A DNA stretch of 64,000 bases from positions 186,001 through 250,000 of the forward strand of contig OZ244987.1 of the NCBI GenBank assembly GCA_965223105.1. The letters run 5' to 3'. This document shows positions 36,525-45,747 of the stretch, one piece after another. A program made the translations under genes and the position numbers. Each line of letters opens with the position of its first letter. Position 1 is the stretch's first letter. This DNA comes from JABDMH01 sp965223105. GTDB taxonomy: Bacteria > Bacteroidota > Bacteroidia > Chitinophagales > Saprospiraceae. The notes beneath the pieces were generated by a model. It saw only the letters and a list, made by a program, of their open reading frames with translations. It ran no database searches and was not told where the DNA came from.

Positions 36525-37310
36525 CTATTCGTTTACAGTCTGATCAAAAGGAATTCCCAACCGCTCATATAATCCCTTGCGTCCTTCCTTATCTTTTTGT
36601 AGGATCTCCCTAGCATACTCCGCCACAGGCTTCGCATGTTCTCGGGGTACAACGACAACACCGTCGCCGTCAGCGACGATAACATCACCTGGCCTTACCA
36701 AAACGCCACCCACCGTGATCGGTTGTTGTACTGATTCGATCTCATTGCGACCTGGTCGAATACCTCTGCCACGATTTAGCATATCGAGGTAGACTGGAAT
36801 TTTCTGCTTAATAATCTCATCGGTATCGCGAATACCCCCGTTGCAAACAATCCCCCGGGCTCCCGCTGCTACCCAGGCTAGGGAGTTATAAGACCCTACT
36901 GTACCAGTATCTCCATCACCACTGACATCAAGAACGACAACCGATCCCTCTCTTATATGCTCAACAAAGGGTTCACTGGAAATTTCACTGTACCAATTAC
37001 CCTCCCATTCTTGAAAGTCTTCCTTTTCCATCGGTGTACTTACTACCCTGTTGGTCGGTACGTAGCGGGCTGTTACTGCAATGCCTCTAAATAGGTGTGA
37101 AAGCTCATCGATATCTTTCCATAACGCCTCAATTTGCTGATCCATGAGACAAGTATTAGCTAAACCCACCATGTCCAATCCATCCGATACATCAGCTACC
37201 CTAAGCCCATCAAATAATTTTAAGAGCTCTTCATCTGTCAACGAGTCATCTGTGGACTGCCCCCAAACAGAAGGCACAGCAGCAACTAGTAAAAATGCAA
37301 CAAATCTCAT
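36525..37310 (-). CDS. RraA-family protein with a signal peptide
   Basis: 261 residues. The fold of RraA / 4-hydroxy-4-methyl-2-oxoglutarate-type aldolases is clear from about residue 28: VADVSDGLDMVG, GDTGTVGSYNSLAWVAAGARGIVCNGGIRDTD (two adjacent conserved blocks) and VRPGDVIVADGDGVVVVPRE. The GGIRD and D-x-D residues match the metal and substrate site of aldolase members. The N-terminus MRFVAFLLVAAVPSVWGQ is a good Sec signal peptide, although the family is normally cytosolic. It may act on hydroxy-keto acids in the periplasm. It lies 42 nt upstream of paralogue A on the same strand, a likely operon. Confidence 0.85.
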   Translation of the reverse strand: MRFVAFLLVAAVPSVWGQSTDDSLTDEELLKLFDGLRVADVSDGLDMVGLANTCLMDQQIEALWKDIDELSHLFRGIAVTARYVPTNRVVSTPMEKEDFQEWEGNWYSEISSEPFVEHIREGSVVVLDVSGDGDTGTVGSYNSLAWVAAGARGIVCNGGIRDTDEIIKQKIPVYLDMLNRGRGIRPGRNEIESVQQPITVGGVLVRPGDVIVADGDGVVVVPREHAKPVAEYAREILQKDKEGRKGLYERLGIPFDQTVNE

Positions 37311-37666
37311 ACGATAGAATTAATATGAATGAATATTAAATATAGGATACCTTATCAGAAAATTCAACGTCCACAGGTGCTATTTCACACAATTTGGTTT
37401 TGATGCCAGTGATTTAAGAGTCCAATTACAATATGCCTTGTCTTTTTAGACACTAGATAGAATTTACAAGTGAGGATGCCCATTTTTACAGTGGTTAGAG
37501 GCCATTTAAATCTTTAAATTTGTAGGCATCGCATAAGTAGTATTGCATCGTTTATCGGTTGTGTTGTACAGGATCAGCTAAACCCATTATACCTCTGTCA
37601 TGAACACATTGACTGAACTGCAATATCAACGTTGTTTTTGATTTTGCCGTATTAAACTAGATCATC
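37311..37666. promoter_or_regulatory. Divergent promoter region
   Basis: 356 bp between the RraA-like gene (leftward) and the CRTAC1-like gene (rightward). AT-rich, with ATTTAAATCTTTAAATTTG near 37506-37524. It must hold promoters for both transcripts, but I could not pick a convincing -7 TAnnTTTG element. No gene is seen. Confidence 0.45.
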
Positions 37667-40600
37667 ATGCGAATTCTTGTAACCTTATTCATTGTGACAT
37701 TAATCGGTTTTAACCGGCCTGAAAACGGTGACCCTATCTTTACCCTCCTCTCTTCCAAACACACTAAAGTCCATTTTAATAATCAAATCAAGGATACCAA
37801 ACAGCACAACATCATGATCTATTCCAATTTCTATGGGGGTGCAGGTGTCGGGGTAGGCGATTTTGACAAGGATGGTTTGGATGATCTTTACTTTGCAGGT
37901 AATCAGGTTGGAGATAAGCTATACCTCAATAAGGGAAATTTTGTTTTCGATGATGTGACCAAAAAGGCGGGGATCAAAGATGATGGAGGATGGTCCTCAG
38001 GAGTGGTTATCGGTGATGTCAACCAAGATGGTCTCCTCGATATTTATGTGACCCGTGAGCTGTACGATGATCGGCCTGATCTGCGACGAAACAAATTATA
38101 CATCAACCAGGGCGATGCCAAGTTCATTGATCAGGCAGCAGCATATGGAGTTGACAACAGCGAGCGTACCCGGCATGCAACATTTTTGGATTATGACAAA
38201 GACGGGGACCTCGATTTGTTTTTGTGTAATCAACCTCCCAATCCGGGCGAGTATTCTAGATTTAAAAAGAATGAACTGATCAAACCAGAATATCGTCTGT
38301 ATCTCTACCGTCTTGAGGGAGACAAGTACATTGACGTCACGGAAGAAGCTGGTCTGAGTATGACCGGCTTTCCCAATAGTGTGACGGCAAGCGACCTGAA
38401 TGGGGATGGTTGGGCGGATCTATTTGTAGCAAATGATTTCTGGATTGAAGACTGGATATTTATCAACAATAGTGATGGTACTTTCACCAATGAATTATAT
38501 AACCGGGCACCACACATTTCTTTCAGCAGCATGGGCATTGATGCCGGAGATATAAATAATGACGGACACCTCGATGTTATGGTTGTGGATATGGCTGCGG
38601 AAGATAACTACCGGTCTAAAGCCAATATGAGCGGAATGAACCCTAAAAGGTTTTGGAAGGTAGTCAATGATGGCGGACACTACCAATATATGTTTAATAT
38701 GCTGCACCTCAATCAGGGTGACGGTTATTTTAGTGAAATAGGCCAGCTGGCCAATGTAGCCAAAACCGACTGGAGTTGGTCGGTACTGTTGGCTGATTTT
38801 GACAATGATGGTTGGAAAGATATGCACATCACCAACGGCCTCATGAGAGATATTCGAAACAATGATGCATCAAAGGAATTTCCAAAATACCTCGAAGCAA
38901 AATTGTTTGAATATGTGCAAAATAATCCTAATCCCCCGCCAGATATTTCCGTCTGGGACGTGGTCGATATCGACAAGGCACTTGCCATGACCCCATCGGA
39001 GAAACTTAGCAATTATATGTACCAAAATAACGGCGACCTGACATTTAATAAGAGAATGGAGCAATGGGGCTTGGACCAAAAGTCGTTTTCCAATGGATCA
39101 GCCTATGCCGATCTGGACAATGATGGGGATCTCGATTTGGTCGTGAATAATATTAATGACGAGGCATTCATCTACAAAAATAATGCTGTAGAAAACAAGC
39201 GAGCACATTACCTGCGAGTAGTACCCATCGCTGATGCCGATCATGTGCATGAGTTGGGGACTAAGGTGTGGATTGAAACCAGTGAAGGAAGTCAATTTTT
39301 TGAGATTACTAACGTCAGGGGCATGTACTCTAGTAGTGAGATGGTGGCTCATTTTGGCACAGGTGAAGCCACCATGATCAATTCCGTAAAGGTCCGATGG
39401 GCAGATGGTGTCGAGCAGGTTTTGACCAATGTAGCAGCAGACCAAGAACTTGAGGTGCGATATAGCGAGGGTAAAGAGGTCGTGTCCGTAATGTCATCAA
39501 CAGTCCAGCCTTTCTTTAGGGAGGTGTCAGGCAGTCTGAAGTTCATGCATCGCGAAAATGAATTTGATGACTACAGCAAGCAGGTCCTGCTTCCCCACCG
39601 AATGTCTACCCTGGGGCCACGCTCAAGTACTGGAGATGTTAATGGTGACGGTCTCCAAGATATTTACATAGGAGGATCTGCTGGCCAAGCTGGAAGTCTT
39701 TTGGTCCAAAATGAAGATCTCCAATTCATTTTACAAGAGTCAGGGCTCTTCCAAGATTTTGCAGATCGCGAGGATATGGGATCTTGTTTCTTTGATGCTG
39801 ACGACGATGGAGATCTAGACCTTTATGTGGTTAGTGGAGGCAATGAATTTGAATCTGGTTCTCCTTTGTACGGTGACCGGCTTTATAGGAACGATGGGTC
39901 AGGTCACTTTACCGATGCATCCGATCATTTGCCTGATTATTTCGCCAGTGGATCCGTAGTAAGACCTTGTGATTATGATCGCGACGGTGATATCGATTTG
40001 TTTGTGGCTGGAAGACATGTGCCGTGGTCCTATCCGGAGCCCACCTCATGCGTACTTCTCCAAAATGATGGCGGAGTATTCTCTGATGTTACCGGTGAAA
40101 AAGCCGGTATGTTGCAGGATATTGGGATGATCAATGACGCATCGTGGACCGACTATGATGGTGATGGATGGCAAGATCTGGTTCTGGCAGGTGAATGGAC
40201 ATCAATCATACTCCTGAGAAATGACCAGTCCAAATTTATGGACGCCGATAGTAGAAATCTTAAATCAGCAAGAGGATGGTGGTACTGTGTAGAAACGGAA
40301 GATATTGATGGTGACGGTGATGAGGATATTCTGGCAGGAAATCTTGGGCTCAACTATAAGTACAAGGCCACTGCTGACGAGCCTTTTGAGGTATATTACT
40401 ATGACTTTGATGAAAATGGACAAAAGGATGTCGTTCTAACGTATTATAATTTTGGGATACAGTATCCTTTACGGGGGCGGCAGTGTTCATCTGAGCAGGT
40501 GCCGATGATTAAGGAGAAATTCGAAACTTATGATTTGTTTGCGTCCTCGGATGTTGCAGAAATTTATGGAGAAGATAATTTGGCCAATGCTCTTCATTAT

Positions 40601-40966
40601 GAGGCGAGTACTTTCGCAAGCGCTTATTTCGAAAATTTGGGAAATGGAGAATTCCAGATGAAAATTTTGCCGACTATGGCTCAAATTTCTTCCATCAATG
40701 ATTTTATTGTCGAGGATTTTAATCAGGATGGTATTCAAGATATTCTCTTGGCAGGCAATCAGTACCACGCAGAAGTTGAAACTACACGCGCCGATGCCGG
40801 CTTTGGTATGGTACTATTGGGTGCTGGATCGGGAGACTTCCGACCGGTGCCCAAAACGGAGAGTGGAATATTTTTACCTTATGATGTAAAGTCGTTGACC
40901 AACTTGGATCATCGAAGGATTTTGGTGGGCTGTAATTCAGACTCTTTGAGGGTGATCTCTTATTGA
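37667..40966 (+). CDS. CRTAC1-like VCBS/FG-GAP protein with ASPIC/UnbV domain
   Basis: 1099 residues. Short signal peptide (1-16). Two propeller-like runs of calcium-type repeats (about 50-480 and 640-1090; e.g. VGVGDFDKDGLDDLYFAGN, ASDLNGDGWADLFVANDFW, DYDRDGDIDLFVAGR) flank an ASPIC/UnbV domain near 515-610 (ITNVRGMYSSSEMVAHFG, SVKVRWADG). Such large proteins are frequent near SusCD systems and are thought to be secreted or surface-bound; the function is not established. The stop overlaps the next ATG by one base (TGATG), so the two are translationally coupled. Confidence 0.85.
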   Translation: MRILVTLFIVTLIGFNRPENGDPIFTLLSSKHTKVHFNNQIKDTKQHNIMIYSNFYGGAGVGVGDFDKDGLDDLYFAGNQVGDKLYLNKGNFVFDDVTKKAGIKDDGGWSSGVVIGDVNQDGLLDIYVTRELYDDRPDLRRNKLYINQGDAKFIDQAAAYGVDNSERTRHATFLDYDKDGDLDLFLCNQPPNPGEYSRFKKNELIKPEYRLYLYRLEGDKYIDVTEEAGLSMTGFPNSVTASDLNGDGWADLFVANDFWIEDWIFINNSDGTFTNELYNRAPHISFSSMGIDAGDINNDGHLDVMVVDMAAEDNYRSKANMSGMNPKRFWKVVNDGGHYQYMFNMLHLNQGDGYFSEIGQLANVAKTDWSWSVLLADFDNDGWKDMHITNGLMRDIRNNDASKEFPKYLEAKLFEYVQNNPNPPPDISVWDVVDIDKALAMTPSEKLSNYMYQNNGDLTFNKRMEQWGLDQKSFSNGSAYADLDNDGDLDLVVNNINDEAFIYKNNAVENKRAHYLRVVPIADADHVHELGTKVWIETSEGSQFFEITNVRGMYSSSEMVAHFGTGEATMINSVKVRWADGVEQVLTNVAADQELEVRYSEGKEVVSVMSSTVQPFFREVSGSLKFMHRENEFDDYSKQVLLPHRMSTLGPRSSTGDVNGDGLQDIYIGGSAGQAGSLLVQNEDLQFILQESGLFQDFADREDMGSCFFDADDDGDLDLYVVSGGNEFESGSPLYGDRLYRNDGSGHFTDASDHLPDYFASGSVVRPCDYDRDGDIDLFVAGRHVPWSYPEPTSCVLLQNDGGVFSDVTGEKAGMLQDIGMINDASWTDYDGDGWQDLVLAGEWTSIILLRNDQSKFMDADSRNLKSARGWWYCVETEDIDGDGDEDILAGNLGLNYKYKATADEPFEVYYYDFDENGQKDVVLTYYNFGIQYPLRGRQCSSEQVPMIKEKFETYDLFASSDVAEIYGEDNLANALHYEASTFASAYFENLGNGEFQMKILPTMAQISSINDFIVEDFNQDGIQDILLAGNQYHAEVETTRADAGFGMVLLGAGSGDFRPVPKTESGIFLPYDVKSLTNLDHRRILVGCNSDSLRVISY

Positions 40967-42486
40967 TGAAGGGGTTATTTTGTTGTTCTTCAATCACAAT
41001 GCATAACAACTGGATGCCCTTGAGACCGTTTGTGCTGAAGATCTATTTACTGATCGTTATTCATTTTGCTCATAGTGCTCTCGTTGTTTCTCAAAAGGAC
41101 AGCTGGACGGCTAACCTTCCTGGTCTGGGTACTTTTTCATCTCCCCGATGCATAGATCTAAATGGCGATAAAGTCCTGGATATAATCTTGGGAGCTGGCC
41201 GTGAAGAATTCCAAGCGTGCGATTCTGCGATCATTGCCATGGATGGAGCCTCAGGGAAGCTCTTATGGCATGTACCGGCTATAGATCAAATATTCGGTTC
41301 TGCAATATTTTTAGATGTTACCGGTGATGAGATACCTGAGGTATTTATTGGAGGGAGATCAGCTGAGTTGTTTTGTATCGATGGAGCTGGAGGTGAGATT
41401 ATTTGGAATTTTCGATCAGCCAATAATGTGCTTGATATGCGGGAGGAAGGTTGGTTTAATTTCTACAATCCACAGTGGGTACAGGATCAAGATGGGGATG
41501 GGTTAAAAGACCTGTTGGTCTCGAATGGAGGTGATGTCTTAGCAGCCCCGCACGATCCCAACCGGCCACCGGGTCAATTGACTGTGGTGAGCAGTAAGAA
41601 AGGGATTGTCTTGGGCAGAGCTTTCATGCCGGATGAAAAGGAGACGTACATGAGTGTGACCCTCTTGCCCGATTCCAATAACGTCAAAGTGATCTTTGGC
41701 ACCGGTGGTGAGACCATTGGAGGAAGCCTTTGGATGGGTGAACTATCTGAAATTCTAAAGGGTGATTTGTCGGATGCAGTTCGATTGGATAGCAGCAGTA
41801 CCAAGGGTTTTATCGGTCCCTGTGTTGTAGTAGATCTTGATGGAGACCAACGACATGAGATCATCAGTAATGCAGTGGATGGCCGCATGCTGGCTTTTGA
41901 TGGAAAGACCTTTGGAAAATTATGGTCTGTCCTTATACCTGATTCGGAATCCTACAGTTCAGCAAGTGTGGGTTATTTTACCGAGGATCAGATACCTGAT
42001 GTTTTCATTTCCAATGGACAGGGAGTGTGGCCACGCCTGGGGTGGAGCATCCAGAAACTGATAGATGGGGAAAATGGTCATGTTCTTTTTACCGATTCAC
42101 TGGGATTTTATCAAAATACCGCATCCTTGGCCGCAGATATTGATGGTGATGGCTGGGACGAAATCATCATGAGTTTAAACTTTCAGGAAGTCAATGAGCT
42201 TTTTCAAAAATTCTTTTATACTACTTTGATTAGTATTGATTTTCAAACCGGTGCCATTGATCAAATTTCTGAAGTACATCAAGGAAGCAATCTCTCCTCT
42301 ACACCTTGGGTGGGAGATCTAGATGACGATGGTTGGTTGGATATCATATATTGTCACGGCAACAGTTTACGCCATACTTATACCTTTGACGGCATGAAGT
42401 TGCACCGGCTTGAGACCAATATCAGAGCACCCTCAAGAATTTCATGGGGATCTTACCAAGGTTCTACATACACAGGTAGATTTTAA
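40966..42486 (+). CDS. FG-GAP/PQQ-like repeat exported protein, paralogue B
   Basis: 506 residues from the ATG at 40966; a TTG one codon earlier is inside the previous stop region. The leader has a hydrophobic segment around residues 24-40 after a basic-aromatic stretch. The body matches paralogue A block by block: LPGLGTFSSPR versus LPGVGSQSSIR, IIAMDGASGKLLWH versus IIALDGATGSLIWK, FGTGGETIGGSLW versus FGSGGETFSGHLY, and the ending WVGDLDDDGWLDIIYC. No lipobox is seen, unlike paralogue A. It is coupled to the CRTAC1-like gene, so its job is probably tied to that protein. Confidence 0.8.
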   Translation: MKGLFCCSSITMHNNWMPLRPFVLKIYLLIVIHFAHSALVVSQKDSWTANLPGLGTFSSPRCIDLNGDKVLDIILGAGREEFQACDSAIIAMDGASGKLLWHVPAIDQIFGSAIFLDVTGDEIPEVFIGGRSAELFCIDGAGGEIIWNFRSANNVLDMREEGWFNFYNPQWVQDQDGDGLKDLLVSNGGDVLAAPHDPNRPPGQLTVVSSKKGIVLGRAFMPDEKETYMSVTLLPDSNNVKVIFGTGGETIGGSLWMGELSEILKGDLSDAVRLDSSSTKGFIGPCVVVDLDGDQRHEIISNAVDGRMLAFDGKTFGKLWSVLIPDSESYSSASVGYFTEDQIPDVFISNGQGVWPRLGWSIQKLIDGENGHVLFTDSLGFYQNTASLAADIDGDGWDEIIMSLNFQEVNELFQKFFYTTLISIDFQTGAIDQISEVHQGSNLSSTPWVGDLDDDGWLDIIYCHGNSLRHTYTFDGMKLHRLETNIRAPSRISWGSYQGSTYTGRF

Positions 42487-42621
42487 CAAGGAGTAGATTC
42501 ACTTTAAATATGGAAATGCGTGGCACCGAGTCGAGTGAATAAATTTCCGGTAGACGACAAAGGGTTATTGCCCCACATCACTGAATTGCCTAACTTACTT
42601 CGTTCAAAATAACGTCCACAA

Positions 42622-43038
42622 ATGAAGGTGAAACAAATAGCACTTTTGATGACAGCTTTAGTCGGTATGATCATGTTTTCGATCAGCAGTTGTTCTACAA
42701 CCCAAACAACGGCAAACCCGGAAGCGCAGAAACAAGATGAGCCCGCCTTTCGTGAGTTGGCTGATATTTTACGCACCGAACCAGGATTAAGCATCAAAGG
42801 CAACAGTCCGAACTACAGCATCACCATCAGAGGTCGGCAAACATTTAATAGTCCCACCCAACCTTTGTTTGTGGTAGACGGTATCGCCGTAGGTACCAGT
42901 TATGCCCAAGTCGCTAATATGGTCAATATCACCGATATTGCCGACGTCAAAGTGCTGAAGGGTTCGGAGGCAACTTCATGGGGATCCAGGGGTGCCAATG
43001 GAGTCATTGAGATCAGGTTGAAACGGGGTCTGAACTGA
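42622..43038 (+). CDS. Stand-alone TonB-receptor plug-domain lipoprotein
   Basis: 138 residues. The lipoprotein leader ends at Cys24 (ISSC). Residues about 45-138 form a complete SusC-type plug: LSIKGNSPNYSITIRG, PLFVVDGIAVG and VKVLKGSEATSWGSRGANGVIEI. No barrel follows and the ORF ends cleanly, so this is not a frameshifted SusC; the next 1.5 kb codes a transporter on the other strand. A free, lipid-anchored plug could gate or occupy a barrel or act as a receptor-side adaptor. It overlaps the 3' end of the convergent symporter gene by 26 nt. Confidence 0.8.
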   Translation: MKVKQIALLMTALVGMIMFSISSCSTTQTTANPEAQKQDEPAFRELADILRTEPGLSIKGNSPNYSITIRGRQTFNSPTQPLFVVDGIAVGTSYAQVANMVNITDIADVKVLKGSEATSWGSRGANGVIEIRLKRGLN

Positions 43039-44557
43039 GGTCATCAGGAAACAGGCGAGATATGATTATGATCATGAGAAGTCCACTGATCATTGCGAGG
43101 GTTCGAAAGGGAATCGTAATCACGTCTCCTTCCATAGGATAGGGAAGCCAGGCAGGAATATCCAGAAGGGGTTCACCACCTCCAAGGCGTAGAAACAGGG
43201 CGACCAAAAATCCCGCCAGTGCACCACGATGGTTGGCCTTGCGATCAAAGAGTGAGGTGACCAATGCCGGGAATAGCAAGCAATAGACCAAATCACTACA
43301 TAAGAACCATAGGACGTAGATGCTGTCAACCTGCAATGCAATCAGCATGGTTGCGACACCCAAGATCCAGATATAGACCCTGATTTTCGAGTGTCGTACA
43401 CCTGATTTTTTTTGACCCATGATATTCCAGGAAGTTAAGGAAGCCGCTGAAAGTATTGAAGAGTCGGCCGATGACATTACGGCTGCCGCTATTGCTCCCA
43501 ATCCAACGGTCGCAATGATCGGATTTGTGAGATATCTTAAGACGTGAGGAAGGGTATAAGCCGGATCTTCCAAGGGTGGCAAGCCAAGTCCCAGCCAATC
43601 CGTGTTCAATGCCTTGATGCCGATTAGTACAGCAGGTATAGCCGCAAGTAAACATACCACACCGGACAAGATTGACAACCAAATAGCCGTTTGGGTACTC
43701 TTAGCGGCCAAAACCCTTTGGAAATACACCTGCCAGGGAATACCTCCCAGCATGAGGAGCAATGCACCATCCCACCAAACCGACCAATAGGGCCCAAGTG
43801 CCGAACGGCTAGGGAAGATATTGGCCAAATCTCCCATGGACGTTTGATAGGTATTCCAGCTTTCACCCAGGCCCATATCGCCGCTGTAGATGATGGCCAC
43901 AACCAGGGTCAATCCCAGCAAAAGGATGATGAGCTGTAATACATCGGTTGCGGCCACTGACCATAAGCCACCGATAGATGTATATAAAATCACGACCGTG
44001 GCCGAAAGTATGATCGAGACCGTGGCACCGATTCCGAGTATGGTACCAAAAGTGCTTCCCAGGGCCACAAGGATGGCAGCTGTCCAAAAAATGTCACCAG
44101 TCAAAGCAGGTATATAGTAAATCAGATTCATCCTCTTTCCAAACTTCTCTTCAAGCGGATCTAAAAGTGTAGTGTAACCCCGTTGTCTCATGGGCTTAGC
44201 AAAGAATAGTCCACCCAAGATCAGACTCATTGCGTAGCCCCAAGGCGCTTGTACCCATATGAGCCCGGAGGAATAAGTGTATTCAGCGGTGCCATTAATA
44301 AAACCACCCCCGACCCAGGTGGCGCTCATTGTAAATACTGCTATCCACAGTGGAAGTTGGCGATCGGCAAGTAAAAGGTCGCCATCTTTCCTGGACCCTG
44401 CGACCGCCACATAGTATATCAACGTGTAAAAAATAATGGTCGCCACATATCCCGGCCAAAATATGTTGGCATCAGAAAACCATTCGACGCTGAAACCTGC
44501 CAATAGCAGTATCAGCCAGAGCAGCGCGGATTGGATCCATTTTTTTGTGAATGGCAT
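43013..44557 (-). CDS. Sodium:solute symporter of the high-affinity choline transporter (SLC5A7/CHT1) type
   Basis: 514 residues, about 13 membrane helices. The sequence follows animal CHT1 closely: FTMSATWVGGGFINGTAEY, QAPWGYAMSLILGGLFFAKP, MRQRGYTTLLDP..EKFGKRM, FWTAAILVALG, LMLGGIPWQVYFQRVLA, IPAVLIG, VGLGAIAAAVMSSADSSILSA and ALFLRLGGGEP. CHT1 carries choline with sodium and chloride. The assignment is strengthened by the divergent phosphatidylcholine synthase 128 bp away, which uses choline. Substrate specificity is inference; residues for choline could be checked by alignment. Confidence 0.85.
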   Translation of the reverse strand: MPFTKKWIQSALLWLILLLAGFSVEWFSDANIFWPGYVATIIFYTLIYYVAVAGSRKDGDLLLADRQLPLWIAVFTMSATWVGGGFINGTAEYTYSSGLIWVQAPWGYAMSLILGGLFFAKPMRQRGYTTLLDPLEEKFGKRMNLIYYIPALTGDIFWTAAILVALGSTFGTILGIGATVSIILSATVVILYTSIGGLWSVAATDVLQLIILLLGLTLVVAIIYSGDMGLGESWNTYQTSMGDLANIFPSRSALGPYWSVWWDGALLLMLGGIPWQVYFQRVLAAKSTQTAIWLSILSGVVCLLAAIPAVLIGIKALNTDWLGLGLPPLEDPAYTLPHVLRYLTNPIIATVGLGAIAAAVMSSADSSILSAASLTSWNIMGQKKSGVRHSKIRVYIWILGVATMLIALQVDSIYVLWFLCSDLVYCLLFPALVTSLFDRKANHRGALAGFLVALFLRLGGGEPLLDIPAWLPYPMEGDVITIPFRTLAMISGLLMIIIISRLFPDDLSSDPVST

Positions 44558-44685
44558 GTCACATTGAAAAGTTGTGCAATTATACTAATTGAGGCTTATC
44601 ACCGACCATTTCATTCCAAATCATTTGCGAGAGTATTCATCTCATTCCTCCTCCTGACCTACCCTTCTTTTTGTTAATTTCCAGC
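44558..44685. promoter_or_regulatory. Shared divergent promoter of the choline transporter and pcs genes
   Basis: 128 bp between the two divergent start codons, AT-rich near the transporter and CT-rich near pcs. One regulator could control both. I see no clear operator. Confidence 0.5.
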
Positions 44686-45372
44686 ATGCTGAAGAAATTG
44701 CTGGCATGGCTGGTTCATCTGTACACAGCATCGGGAGGTGTATTTGCATTACTGTCTTTAAGGGCAATCGATCAGGAGTACTGGGCTGAGGCGATGGCTT
44801 GGTTGATTGCCTGTTTTGCCGTAGATGGATCGGATGGTGTATTGGCTCGAAGAGCTAAGGTAGCTGAAGTTCTTCCCTCAATCAGCGGTAAGGACATAGA
44901 TTATGTGATTGACTTTCTCACCTACGCTTTCGTGCCCGCCTATTTTATCTACAGATCGGGGCTGGTGCCACCGGAAATCGAGTTGGCAATGGCGGTTTAT
45001 GTAATTCTTGTATCGGCCATCTACTATGGGAAGAAGGGTATGGTGTCAGGTAAAAATCAATTCGCTGGATTTCCGGTGTTATGGAATCTCGTGGTTTTTT
45101 ACTGCTTTTTTGTTTTTTATGCCGGCCCTTGGGTCAATGTAGTCTTGATTCTGTTCTTTGGAATTTTACATTTCATCCCTGTGGAGATTTCCTACCCGAG
45201 TAAAAATCTCAAGACCTCTCCATGGCCTTTCATCGTTGGATTTGCGATGCTGGCAGTTTTGTCACTGATCTTGTTTTACTACCCTGCTACAAACAGCCTT
45301 TTACTCCTCATGGCTTGGCTGGGTTTTGCCTATTTTGTCGGACTAAGTGTCAAGTACACCTGGTTGATTTAG
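44686..45372 (+). CDS. pcs: Phosphatidylcholine synthase (CDP-diacylglycerol:choline transferase)
   Basis: 228 residues from the ATG at 44686 (a TTG five codons earlier is less likely). About seven or eight membrane helices. The CDP-alcohol phosphotransferase motif is complete with the spacing DG-x2-AR-x12-G-x3-D-x3-D (DGVLARR ... GKDIDYVID); the x12 gap is the form used by Pcs, other family members having x8. The opening LLAWLVHLYTASGGVFALLSL also matches Pcs. It makes phosphatidylcholine from CDP-diacylglycerol and choline in the inner membrane. The divergent CHT-like symporter would supply choline. Confidence 0.92.
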   Translation: MLKKLLAWLVHLYTASGGVFALLSLRAIDQEYWAEAMAWLIACFAVDGSDGVLARRAKVAEVLPSISGKDIDYVIDFLTYAFVPAYFIYRSGLVPPEIELAMAVYVILVSAIYYGKKGMVSGKNQFAGFPVLWNLVVFYCFFVFYAGPWVNVVLILFFGILHFIPVEISYPSKNLKTSPWPFIVGFAMLAVLSLILFYYPATNSLLLLMAWLGFAYFVGLSVKYTWLI

Positions 45373-45601
45373 GTATTTGGATATCGCATGGAGCTCCTCC
45401 CAACGACAACCTCCATGGATGTTGTTACTTTACAGGATGGCCGATGACCACTTTTTAATGAATGCAGAAAATCGAACAGAATGTCGTCCCGATACAATGA
45501 TCGGCTAGGTACACCGGTGGAATAGGGCGAAGTAATCTGGCTACGGTTTTTAGGCAGAAGACCACCAAAAAGATGTACGATCTTCCGGCTTATTCAAAAA
45601 G

Positions 45602-45637
45602 AAAAAGGGGATAGCTTGCACCACCCCCCTTTTTTTG
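45602..45637 (+). terminator. Intrinsic terminator downstream of pcs
   Basis: AAAAAGGGG pairs with CCCCTTTTT (9 bp) and the right arm continues into T residues. It lies 230 nt after the pcs stop, so pcs would have a long 3' UTR. Confidence 0.65.
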
Positions 45638-45747
45638 GTTGCATATCATCTCTCAGGCGGTTTCTAATAGTTCCTCTGACAAAACTATTTAACCAGATGA
45701 CGAGCATCCAAAATTGCCCTCAACCTTCCGAAGAAAGCTGAGTGCGT

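Noticed and set aside
30059..42486. Complete polysaccharide-utilisation locus
   Set aside because: SusCD is present but no glycoside hydrolase, polysaccharide lyase, or dedicated regulator is in the cluster.
42622..43038. Plug-domain gene as a frameshifted SusC remnant
   Set aside because: The ORF has its own lipobox leader and a clean stop, and no barrel coding is found in any frame downstream.
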